The notes below the pieces were generated by a model. That model did not search any database, was not told the origin of the DNA, and was given only the letters and a program-made list of their open reading frames with translations. DNA of 64,000 nucleotides from the NCBI RefSeq assembly GCF_900090105.1, contig NZ_FMDM01000003.1, forward strand, positions 434,001 through 498,000. Reading direction: 5' to 3'. The DNA is from Micromonospora humi. GTDB lineage: Bacteria; Actinomycetota; Actinomycetes; Mycobacteriales; Micromonosporaceae. Positions 57,650-64,000 of the stretch are shown here, piece by piece; position 1 is the stretch's first letter, and every line of letters starts with the position of its first letter. The translations under genes were made by a program, and so were the position numbers.

Positions 57650-58779
57650 TGTGGATCCTCTGTGTGGTGCTCTGGGCCTGAGGTCAGGTAAGCGCGGCCG
57701 CGATATATGTAGTAGCAGTCGAACTCCACTCGCTGGCGGAACTCCACGCCCAACGCGAAGGCGATGGACACCGGAGTCTTGATGTAGAGCGAGAACTTCG
57801 GCAGTCGTTGGCCCGCCGCCGTCGCTCTGTCGATAAGCTCGTCAACGTAGTGGAACAGCTCTCGGTAGAGCCACTCGAAGATGCTCCTGTAGTTACGGGT
57901 CGTCTCCTTGAGTACTCGGTCGGTTGACGAGCAGTCGACAACAAAGATCTCGTCGCAGCCGTTTGCTGCGGCATGCTCGATCGCTGGGCCCTTGATCGAG
58001 TCTTGCGAAACTGTAACGATGACGGCCACGTTCTTGGCGTGTCCCGGTCGAGAAAGAAGGCGCTGTGCCTTCAGTTGCTTCTCGGTCCCTCGTCCTACCT
58101 TGCCGGTGGGTCGCCGTCTGAGATCGACAGACTCGAAGAACGGCGACCGTCGAAACGGGTGGTAATTTATTCGTTCCTGCAGGACGACAGAATTGGAGAT
58201 GGCGCGCAGGCGTGCACCAAGAATAAATGCCAGCGGCGTCGGCATTGAGATCAATATTGTTTGCGGCAGATGTGGTTTCGACGCCTCGTCGATGTCCTCC
58301 TGTTCGCGGGACAACAACGTCCCGACCAGGGATGTCGTCTGATCGTTCCGTAGGTCACCCGGCCCCGACAGCGTACGCGAGATGAATCTGTTCAGGACAA
58401 GCCTCCGACTGCTGTAGTCCATCGCCTTGTTGGGCCAGCGCAGACCCCAGTCGGGAAGGCCTACGAAGAGAATGATTCCGCGACGGGCGGGATTGGGGCG
58501 GGCGACGAAGGCTCCTGTAGCCAATGCGGTGCTAGCGGCGAGCAAGACAGCCGTCGTGACAAGTTGATCCGGATCCCGGGCCTCCTCGTTCGCGCTTAGA
58601 TAGTTGGCGAGCACCGAGATAGCTAGGGCGAAAGCGGCTCCGCTGCACCAGCTCAGGAATGCAAAAATCCGACGGCGTGCGTCGAACATCACCAGCTCCA
58701 GAGGTGTTTGACGTGGACCCGCCGTCGTCCCGAGCTTCTCGGCAGGCTTGGCGGGTGGTTTCGGTGCTCGGGGCGGCAT
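57646..58779 (-). CDS. Two-TM protein with SAVED-like nucleotide-sensing domain
   Basis: About 377 residues. A Pro-rich N-terminus and a basic helix (RRRIF) precede two TM segments, about 39-61 and 72-93. The rest (about 100-366) looks like a SAVED domain, the cyclic-oligonucleotide receptor of CBASS effectors. It has two similar halves, each with a P-x-x-x-A-F-x-L-G core: PTPLAFILGARLRAI (180-194) and TPVSIAFALGVEFRQR (335-350). The end FDCYYIYRGRAYL is also typical. A 2TM-SAVED layout is a known membrane-disrupting effector class. The start is uncertain: ATG 58779 is used; GTG 58890 (GGAG upstream) and ATG 58692 (GGAG upstream) are alternatives. It is the first gene of the coupled operon, and codon use is less GC-biased than in its neighbours. 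No cyclase gene is in the window. Confidence 0.7.
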   Translation of the reverse strand: MPPRAPKPPAKPAEKLGTTAGPRQTPLELVMFDARRRIFAFLSWCSGAAFALAISVLANYLSANEEARDPDQLVTTAVLLAASTALATGAFVARPNPARRGIILFVGLPDWGLRWPNKAMDYSSRRLVLNRFISRTLSGPGDLRNDQTTSLVGTLLSREQEDIDEASKPHLPQTILISMPTPLAFILGARLRAISNSVVLQERINYHPFRRSPFFESVDLRRRPTGKVGRGTEKQLKAQRLLSRPGHAKNVAVIVTVSQDSIKGPAIEHAAANGCDEIFVVDCSSTDRVLKETTRNYRSIFEWLYRELFHYVDELIDRATAAGQRLPKFSLYIKTPVSIAFALGVEFRQRVEFDCYYIYRGRAYLTSGPEHHTEDPQ

Positions 58780-58950
58780 CCGCTGCTGGGTGCGCGGTGA
58801 ACCGGCAGCGAGCGAACTCGCCGGGGTCCCGCCGACGTTCGCTGGCGGGGGCCGTTCGCGACTGAACGCAGGGGAAGCGTGAGCGGACACGGCTCTCCAA
58901 GGAGGCGGGGCGTGCCAGCGTATCGCCGACAGAGTGTGCCGGACGGTCAT

Positions 58951-59097
58951 CTATCGGACACTTGCACCGACCGCCGGCTTGCCAAGCGACTAGCAGCCTA
59001 GGATGCTCTGTGGGTGGTGACGTGAGGCGTGGCACGTACGGACGGCGGATCGGCGCCTGGAGATGCGCCACCCCGGTGCGATGGTGAACAATGGCGG
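58951..59097. other. Spacer between the SAVED island and the terC leader
   Basis: No gene is seen. On the minus strand it must hold the promoter of the SAVED operon; TTGGCA near 58978 and GATAGA near 58950 are weak candidates with poor spacing. No direct repeats marking an insertion site were found. Confidence 0.35.
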
Positions 59098-59225
59098 CCG
59101 AGGAGGGGAGTATTCCCCCGCGACGGAGTCGTCAGCACGGAAGAGCGCCAGCACCCCCAGGTGGCTCGACCCGGCTCCGTCGGTCGGAGCCCACGGGCCC
59201 CGGCGGAAGAGACCTCCGACAGTCA
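59098..59225 (+). ncRNA. yybP-ykoY manganese riboswitch upstream of terC
   Basis: The aptamer hallmarks occur in order: GGGGAGTA (59105-59112), a GTCGTCAGCACGG block (59128-59140), a GC-rich variable stem, and the 3' segment GAAGAGACCTCCGAC (59206-59220). GGAGG at the 5' end can pair with CCTCC at the 3' end to close P1. Actinobacterial yybP-ykoY elements preceding terC genes have this pattern. Mn2+ binding is expected to switch terC on. The segment between 59221 and the ribosome site would be the expression platform. Confidence 0.8.
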
Positions 59226-59305
59226 CCACAGTCAGCGTCGACGCACCCCGGCCCCACACCCGGCGTACGGTGTGCCCGACGCTGCGTGTCTGCCGGAGGA
59301 TGGAT

Positions 59306-60304
59306 TTGAACGTGTCCGCATTGGTGTGGGCGGTAACCCTGACCGCGATGATCGCGGTCCTGCTGGCCGACCTGTTCATCATCGGTCGCCGCCCGCACGA
59401 GCCCAGCGTCCGTGAGTCCAGCCTGTGGGTCGGCTTCTACGTCGTGCTGGCGCTGCTCTTCGGTGTGGTGCTCTGGCTGACCGCCGGGCCGAGCGTGGCC
59501 GGGCAGTTCTACACCGGCTGGCTCACCGAGTACAGCCTCTCCGTCGACAACCTCTTCGTCTTCGTGATCATCATGGCCCGCTTCGGGGTGCCCCGGCAGT
59601 ACCAGCAGAAGGTGCTGCTCGTCGGCATCCTGTTGGCGCTCGTCATGCGCGGTGGGTTCATCGCGGCCGGCGCCGCGCTGATCTCCCAGTTCTCCTGGGT
59701 GTTCTACATCTTCGGCGCGTTCCTGATCTACACGGCGGTGAACCTGGCCCGGCAGGGCGAGCCGGACGAGGACGAGTTCAGCGAGAACGTGCTGATCCGG
59801 TGGAGCCGCAAGGCGCTGCCGTTGTCCCGTGACTTCGACGGCGCCCGGATGACCACCCGGGAGGACGGGCGTCGACTGTTCACCCCGATGCTGATCGTGA
59901 TGATCGCGATCGGCACCACCGACCTCATCTTCGCGCTCGACTCGATCCCGGCGATCTTCGGGATCACCCAGGAGCCGTACCTGGTCTTCACCGCGAACGT
60001 GTTCGCGCTGATGGGGCTGCGGCAGCTCTACTTCCTGCTGGGCGGCCTGCTCGACCGGCTCATCTACCTCAGCTACGGGCTGGCCGTGGTGCTCGGCTTC
60101 ATCGGGGTCAAGCTGGTGCTGGAGGCGCTCGCCGACAACAACCTGCCGTTCATCAACGGCGGCGAGCACGTGGGCTGGGCCCCGCACATCCCGATCTGGC
60201 TCTCGCTGACCGTCATCCTCGGCACCCTGGCCGTGGCCACGGCGGCGAGCCTGGTCAAGTCGTCGCGGGACCGGCGCCGGGAGTTGGCCGAGGCGCGCCG
60301 CTGA
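59306..60304 (+). CDS. TerC family integral membrane protein (probable manganese exporter)
   Basis: A 332-residue membrane protein with about nine TM helices. Conserved TerC features are WLTEYSLSVDNLFVFVIIMA, with acidic membrane residues, QQKVLLVGILLALVMRGGFI, and GTTDLIFALDSIPAIFGITQ (second DSIP acidic motif). MGLRQLYFLLGGLLDRLIYL follows. Family members (Alx, MeeF/MeeY) export Mn2+, partly to metallate secreted enzymes. The start is debatable: TTG 59306 has GGAGG six bases upstream; ATG 59300 touches that GGAGG and GTG 59312 is 12 bases from it. The manganese riboswitch immediately upstream supports metal export rather than tellurite resistance. A hairpin terminator follows. Confidence 0.93.
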   Translation: MNVSALVWAVTLTAMIAVLLADLFIIGRRPHEPSVRESSLWVGFYVVLALLFGVVLWLTAGPSVAGQFYTGWLTEYSLSVDNLFVFVIIMARFGVPRQYQQKVLLVGILLALVMRGGFIAAGAALISQFSWVFYIFGAFLIYTAVNLARQGEPDEDEFSENVLIRWSRKALPLSRDFDGARMTTREDGRRLFTPMLIVMIAIGTTDLIFALDSIPAIFGITQEPYLVFTANVFALMGLRQLYFLLGGLLDRLIYLSYGLAVVLGFIGVKLVLEALADNNLPFINGGEHVGWAPHIPIWLSLTVILGTLAVATAASLVKSSRDRRRELAEARR

Positions 60305-60309
60305 CCGAC

Positions 60310-60342
60310 CGGGTGTCCGGGGCCGGTCGCCCCGGACACCCG
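60310..60342. terminator. Bidirectional hairpin after terC
   Basis: CGGGTGTCCGGGGC (60310-60323) pairs perfectly with GCCCCGGACACCCG (60329-60342) around a five-base loop, between convergent terC and the NlpC/P60 gene. Confidence 0.75.
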
Positions 60343-60343
60343 C

Positions 60344-61261
60344 TCAGACCCGGTGCGCGCCGACCAGCGTGTCGACCCGGGCCGGGGGCAGTTCCTCCTC
60401 GACCACCCGGCGGGTCAGGTAGCAGGCGTGCAGCATCCGGCGCCGGCCGCCGTGCGGCTCCGCCGAGACGATGCCGACGTGGTGGATGCGGCGGCCGGGG
60501 CGGGCGAAGAAGTAGAGGTCGCCGGGGCGCTCGTCGTCCAGCGCCAGCGGGGTGGTCGCCTCGGCCTGGTCGTCGGCGTCCCGCGGCAGCGTGACGCCGT
60601 AGCGCCGCCAGGCCAGGTGGACCAGCCCGGAGCAGTCGATGCCGTCGGTGGACAGGCCGCCCCAGACGTAGACCAGGTCACGCAGCCGCTCGGCGACAGC
60701 GAGCACCTCCTTCGCCTCGGGCCGCTCGGCGGGCGACGGCACGAGGTCGCCCTCCGGGGACCAGAGCGGGTCCGTCCGACCGGCCGCCCGGACCGGTCGC
60801 CACCCGTCCGTCGGCCGCCCGGCGGAGACGAGACGGGTGCCCAGGACCACCCCGGCGAGCGCCGGCGGGCCGGCGGCCGCCTCGTGCAGCGTGGTGCGGC
60901 GGACGTCGACCACCAGCTTGGGCGCGCCCGGCGCGTCGTCGGCGGGCCCGGCGAGGTGGGCGGCCCGCATCCAGCCCGGGTAGCCGCGCGGGTCCAGCTT
61001 GGCGGCGGGCTGCCCGAGGGCGACCACCCGCACCCAGCCGTCCGGCCCGGTCTCGGTGACCAGCACCGGCTCACCGAGCAGCAGCTGGGTCAGGACGCAG
61101 TCGCCGACCTGCTGGTCGCGGTCCATCCCGGCGACCCAGGCGGCGACGTCGGGGGAGTCGCGCAGGGCCGGCTCGTCGATCGGGCGGACCGCCTCGGGGT
61201 CTGTCCACAGGGTCGCCACCGGGACCCGTACGACGGCCCGGTGGCCCGGTTGAGGCGCCAT
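60344..61261 (-). CDS. NlpC/P60 family peptidase (YkfC-like muropeptide endopeptidase)
   Basis: A 305-residue cysteine peptidase. SH3-like N-terminal repeats (about 8-150, including RVPVATLWTDPEA, GPDGWVRVVALGQPAAKLDP, YPGWMRAAHL) are followed by the catalytic domain: YVWGGLSTDGIDCSGLVHLA with nucleophile C210, and the His in RRIHHVGIVSAE (near 261). There is no signal peptide, so it acts in the cytoplasm, as expected for a gamma-D-glutamyl-diamino acid endopeptidase recycling wall peptides. It lies 56 bases downstream of the dipeptide epimerase gene on the same strand, matching the ykfB-ykfC pairing of Bacillus. ATG 61261 has GGAGGAGGGG upstream. Confidence 0.9.
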   Translation of the reverse strand: MAPQPGHRAVVRVPVATLWTDPEAVRPIDEPALRDSPDVAAWVAGMDRDQQVGDCVLTQLLLGEPVLVTETGPDGWVRVVALGQPAAKLDPRGYPGWMRAAHLAGPADDAPGAPKLVVDVRRTTLHEAAAGPPALAGVVLGTRLVSAGRPTDGWRPVRAAGRTDPLWSPEGDLVPSPAERPEAKEVLAVAERLRDLVYVWGGLSTDGIDCSGLVHLAWRRYGVTLPRDADDQAEATTPLALDDERPGDLYFFARPGRRIHHVGIVSAEPHGGRRRMLHACYLTRRVVEEELPPARVDTLVGAHRV

Positions 61262-61317
61262 CCGCACCCCTCCTCCCACGCTCCTGTGGGCGACCCTATG
61301 AAAAAATCCAACGACAC

Positions 61318-62415
61318 TCAACCGTGGCGCTGAACCTTAGCTTCACTCACGTCGGCGATGCCGAGCCCCGGAGCGTTCGGCAGCAGCACGGTCGCGCCCT
61401 CGTACCGGATGCCGCCGGTCACCGGCGACCAGGCGAGCCACCAGGCGGCGTCGAGGTCCGACACGGCCGTGGTGCCGGAGGCGGCGACCAGGCTGGCGGC
61501 CGCGCCCACGCCGATCGGTCCCTCCATCATCGAGCCGACGATCGTGCCCATGCCGTGCGCGGCGGCCAGGTCGAGCAGGGTGCGGGCCGCCTGCAGGCCG
61601 CCGCACTTGGCCAGCTTCACGTTGACCATGTCGGCGGCCCGGCGCCGGATCACCTCGACCAGGTCGCGCACGTCGAACACCGACTCGTCGGCGAGGATCG
61701 GCACCTCCACCCGGTCACTGACCCAGGCCAGCCCGTCCAGGTCGCGGCGGTGCACCGGCTGCTCGACCAACTCGACGTCGAGCCCGGCGTCGACGATGCC
61801 CCGGATCACCCGGACCGCCTCGCGCGGCGTCCAGCCCTGGTTGGCGTCCAGCCGGATCCGCACGTCCGGGCCGACCGCGGCGCGCACCGAGCGGACCCGG
61901 TCCAGGTCGCCGCTCGCGTCGGTGCCGACCTTGAGCTTGAGCACGGTGAAGCCCTCGGCGCGCCGCCGGCCGGCCGCCGCGGCCAGGTCGACCGCGTCGC
62001 CCGCGGCCAGCGTGACGTCCGTCGGGACGCGCAGCGCGGTGCCGCCGAGCAGCCGCACCAGGGGTACGCCGAGCCGCCGCGCGGCCAGGTCGTGCAGCGC
62101 CACGTCGACGGCCGCCTTCGCCGACTCGTTGCCCACCACCGCGCCGCGCACCTGCGCGCACCGGGCCTGGAGGTCGTCGGCGTCGCGGCCGGTCAGCAGC
62201 GGGGCGAGCAGTTCGCGTACGCAGGACTCGGCGCCACCGATCGACGCGCCGGTGACCTGCCAGACCTGCGGGGCCTCGCCGAAACCCGAGCGGCCGTCGC
62301 TGTCAACGACCTCGACGATCAGCGTCTCCACCGTGGTGGTGCTGCGCAGCGCGGTGACGAACGGGGTGTGTAAGGGGGCCGAGAGCCGGTGGGTGCGTAC
62401 CGCCGCGATCGTCAT
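61318..62415 (-). CDS. Dipeptide (L-Ala-D/L-Glu) epimerase, enolase superfamily
   Basis: A 365-residue enzyme of the mandelate racemase / muconate lactonizing group. The catalytic KxK is in FTVLKLKVGTD. Metal ligands are Asp in RIRLDANQGW, Glu in ELVEQPVHR and Asp in ILADESVF. The opposite Lys is in MVNVKLAKCGG, and DLDAAWWLA near the end is typical of L-Ala-D/L-Glu epimerases. It would convert L-Ala-D-Glu from peptidoglycan to L-Ala-L-Glu for degradation. The NlpC/P60 gene that follows supports this over other enolase-superfamily roles. ATG 62415 lies seven bases after TAGGGT (62423-62428, minus strand), so the transcript may be leaderless. Confidence 0.88.
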   Translation of the reverse strand: MTIAAVRTHRLSAPLHTPFVTALRSTTTVETLIVEVVDSDGRSGFGEAPQVWQVTGASIGGAESCVRELLAPLLTGRDADDLQARCAQVRGAVVGNESAKAAVDVALHDLAARRLGVPLVRLLGGTALRVPTDVTLAAGDAVDLAAAAGRRRAEGFTVLKLKVGTDASGDLDRVRSVRAAVGPDVRIRLDANQGWTPREAVRVIRGIVDAGLDVELVEQPVHRRDLDGLAWVSDRVEVPILADESVFDVRDLVEVIRRRAADMVNVKLAKCGGLQAARTLLDLAAAHGMGTIVGSMMEGPIGVGAAASLVAASGTTAVSDLDAAWWLAWSPVTGGIRYEGATVLLPNAPGLGIADVSEAKVQRHG

Positions 62416-62459
62416 GTGGGGCACCCTATAGGCAACTGGTGGCGAGCAGGGGAGGGCCG

Positions 62460-63257
62460 ATGACCGGGCGGGACTGGGAGCTGGTGGGCGCGCCGAACGC
62501 CCGTGACCTGGGCGGGTTGCCGACCATCGACGGGCGGCGGGTACGCGTCGGACGGCTCGTGCGCACCGCGGCGCTGGGCCGGCTCACCGACGACGACCTG
62601 CCGGTGCTGGGCAAGCTCGGCCCGGCGTGCGTGGTGGACCTGCGCGCGGCGCAGGAGCAGGAGGTGGCCCCGCCGGACCGGCTGGTGGGCGAGCCCCGGG
62701 TGGTGCACCTGCCGGTGTACGACGCGGCCCACCCGGTGTTCACCTACGTCTCGGCCGTGTTGCAGGGCCACGACCTGGACGCGTACGCCGAGCTGGCCCG
62801 TGAGGGCATGCCGGGGGCGATGACGGCGATCTACCGCTGGTTCGTCACCGGGGAGCCGGCGCGGGCCGGGTTCGGCGAGGCGGTGCGGCTGGCCGCGGAC
62901 GGCGCGAACCTGCCGCTGCTGTTCCACTGCTCGGCCGGCAAGGACCGCACCGGCTGGCTGTCGGTGGTGCTGCTGACCGCGCTGGGGGTGGCGGAGCCGG
63001 CGATCCGGGCCGACTACCTGCGGCACAACGAGCTGACCGAGAGCCTGCGGGAGGTGCTGCTGGCGGCGATGACGCGACGCCGGCCGGATCTCGACCCGGC
63101 GGTGGCCCGGCCGTTGCTGGAGGTGCGTCCGGAGTACCTGGACGCCGCCTACGACGAGGTGCGCCGGGTGCACGGGTCGTTCGAGGCCTACCTGCGCGAC
63201 GGTCTCGGGGTGACCGACGACGTGCGGGCCGGGCTGCGCGAGCACCTGCTGGAGTAG
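62460..63257 (+). CDS. Tyrosine-specific protein phosphatase (PtpB/DUF family dual-specificity type)
   Basis: A 265-residue phosphatase. The signature is LLFHCSAGKDRTGWLSVVLL with nucleophile C157 and the P-loop Arg; the Lys-Asp pair (GKDR) marks the MptpB-like group that can also act on phosphoinositides. The N-terminus NARDLGGLPTIDGRRVRVGR and LVRTAALGRLTDDD are typical. A general-acid Asp probably lies in the VYDAAHP loop. GGGAGG precedes ATG 62460. It is divergent from the epimerase gene and convergent with the serine hydrolase gene, only four bases apart. There is no export signal. Confidence 0.92.
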   Translation: MTGRDWELVGAPNARDLGGLPTIDGRRVRVGRLVRTAALGRLTDDDLPVLGKLGPACVVDLRAAQEQEVAPPDRLVGEPRVVHLPVYDAAHPVFTYVSAVLQGHDLDAYAELAREGMPGAMTAIYRWFVTGEPARAGFGEAVRLAADGANLPLLFHCSAGKDRTGWLSVVLLTALGVAEPAIRADYLRHNELTESLREVLLAAMTRRRPDLDPAVARPLLEVRPEYLDAAYDEVRRVHGSFEAYLRDGLGVTDDVRAGLREHLLE

Positions 63258-63261
63258 TGGC

Positions 63262-64000
63262 TCACCCGGCCAGCTCGTGCCGGACGTCCCACACCCGGGC
63301 GGAGACGTGCGCGATCAACCGGCAGGCGTCGTCCTCGACCTGCTCGCCGTCCGCGCCGCCGTCGGCCAGGTCGGTGGTCGTGCAGACCACGATCTGGTAC
63401 GGGGGCGCGTCGTCCGGGAACACCACGCCGGCGCCGTGGCGGACGCCGCGTACCCAACCGTTCTTGTGCGCGACGCGGGTGCCGTCGGGGAGCCCGGCGG
63501 CCAGGTCCTCGCGGTGTTCCTGGGCGACGAGCACGTCGAGCATGGCGGCGCAGCCGGCCGGCGAGGCGAGCGGGCCGGGCCGGGTGGCGCCCAGCGCCAG
63601 CTCGCCGAGCACGGCCGCCAGGTCGGCGGCGGTGACCAGGTTGTCGATGCCGGCGTCGCGGGCGGCGAAGTCCTCGATGCCACGGCCGGTGACGCTGTGC
63701 CGCGCGCCGGCCAGCATCCACGCCTGCGCGACGGCCGGCAGCCCGACCTGGCCGATGCAGAGGTTGGTGGCCAGGTTGCTGGAGCGGATGATCATCCGTT
63801 CGGCGAGCCAGCGCAGCGGCGCGGCGCCGCCGACCCGGTCCCAGACCGCCTCGTCGTTGTCGTAGTCGCGGGCGTTGGCGAAGCGGGGCGCGCCGGCCAG
63901 CGCGGAGTCGAACGCGTTGCGCACCGGCACCGGCGCGTCCAGGTCGAGCCGGCCGGCCTCGGCGGCGCGGTGCAGCGCCACCAGCACGGCGACCTTCATG
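63262..64000 (-). CDS. Class A beta-lactamase-like serine hydrolase, 5' end beyond window
   Basis: At least 245 C-terminal residues of a penicillin-recognising serine hydrolase. The gene runs off the right edge. The first visible residues, MKVAVLVALHRAAEAGRLDL, look like the segment just after the active Ser in the SxxK motif, so the serine itself is outside. A SxN motif appears as MIIRSSNLATNL (Ser-Ser-Asn), and a KTG-like motif as VAHKNGWVRG (Lys-Asn-Gly). Many actinobacteria carry such intrinsic enzymes or D,D-peptidase relatives. Substitution of KTG by KNG makes strong beta-lactam hydrolysis uncertain, so resistance should not be assumed. Confidence 0.85.
   Translation of the reverse strand, partial: MKVAVLVALHRAAEAGRLDLDAPVPVRNAFDSALAGAPRFANARDYDNDEAVWDRVGGAAPLRWLAERMIIRSSNLATNLCIGQVGLPAVAQAWMLAGARHSVTGRGIEDFAARDAGIDNLVTAADLAAVLGELALGATRPGPLASPAGCAAMLDVLVAQEHREDLAAGLPDGTRVAHKNGWVRGVRHGAGVVFPDDAPPYQIVVCTTTDLADGGADGEQVEDDACRLIAHVSARVWDVRHELAG

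Noticed and set aside
58780..58950. N-terminal extension of the SAVED protein to 58950
   Set aside because: The extra 57 residues are low-complexity and lack family character; a start at 58779 or inside is more likely, with GTG 58890 kept as an alternative.
56184..59000. Complete CBASS operon
   Set aside because: No CD-NTase, Cap2/Cap3 or HORMA/TRIP13-like gene was found in the island or nearby, so the term CBASS is not justified.
1..64000. CRISPR array
   Set aside because: No regularly spaced direct repeats were seen at any scale; the only tandem repeats are short (27 and 10 bases) or the GGGGCCCC element.
63262..64000. Acquired beta-lactam resistance gene
   Set aside because: It has normal host GC content, a KNG instead of KTG motif and an incomplete 5' end. 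It is more likely an intrinsic serine hydrolase.

Overview
The window is very GC-rich chromosomal DNA from an actinobacterium, most likely a Micromonospora-like member of the Micromonosporaceae. Supporting signs are strong GC3 codon use, many GTG/TTG starts, leaderless TANNNT promoters, a DUF6244-type small protein, ANTAR, XRE-DUF5753 and PP2C regulators, and an intergenic GTTAACAAGGGGCCCCTT-type repeat that I associate with this family from memory. Genes are dense and mostly intact. Only the two window ends cut genes: an MFS transporter at the left and a serine hydrolase at the right.

Layout. 1-4.8 kb: MFS exporter with divergent TetR and a doubled operator; a large membrane-anchored periplasmic-binding-like receptor; a small hypothetical gene behind a double palindrome. 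4.8-11.6 kb: PhoX-type protein, then an FtsK-like ATPase / membrane protein / small helical protein cassette, then a membrane pentapeptide-repeat protein. 11.7-20 kb: secreted lipase, GMC oxidoreductase, aldo/keto reductase, multi-GAF PP2C phosphatase, YCII protein, FAD-linked oxidase. 20-29.8 kb: pyruvate kinase, TesB, Rrf2 regulator with TauE exporter, secreted CBM2-rhamnogalacturonan lyase, and an Lrp / LLM-oxidoreductase / cystathionine-lyase-like set. 29.9-32.7 kb: HTH-LAGLIDADG protein next to tRNA-Leu(CAA), PdtaR-like ANTAR regulator, lipoprotein. 33-40.6 kb: a complete branched-chain amino acid ABC operon (livKHMGF) followed by a complete polar amino acid ABC set. 40.7-53 kb: housekeeping polA, rpsA, coaE-GrpB and uvrB, with a CPBP protease, DUF3140/DUF2945, a methyltransferase and a membrane-anchored hypothetical protein. 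53-56.2 kb: XRE regulator, ABM monooxygenase, pnuC-nadR salvage pair. 56.2-58.8 kb: a lower-GC three-gene island. 59.1-64 kb: Mn-riboswitch-controlled terC, a ykfB/ykfC-like muropeptide recycling pair, tyrosine phosphatase, class A beta-lactamase-like protein.

The most interesting unit is the island at 56184-58779 on the minus strand. It encodes a two-TM protein with a SAVED-like nucleotide-sensor domain, a radical SAM/SPASM protein and an oligoribonuclease-family exonuclease. Both junctions are 4-base ATGA overlaps, so the three are almost certainly co-translated. SAVED domains are cyclic-oligonucleotide receptors of CBASS and some type III CRISPR systems, but no cyclase or CRISPR locus lies here. 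I infer a candidate undescribed nucleotide-signalling or defence module. Secondary candidates are the FtsK/3-TM/DUF6244 cassette and the degenerate-P-loop/periplasmic-binding receptor.

Regulatory logic visible in sequence: paired operators at tetR/MFS, an operator over the TauE promoter beside an Rrf2 gene, a terminator between livK and livH that would set binding protein above permease, and a manganese riboswitch before terC. All family assignments are from reading the sequence; no database search was run.
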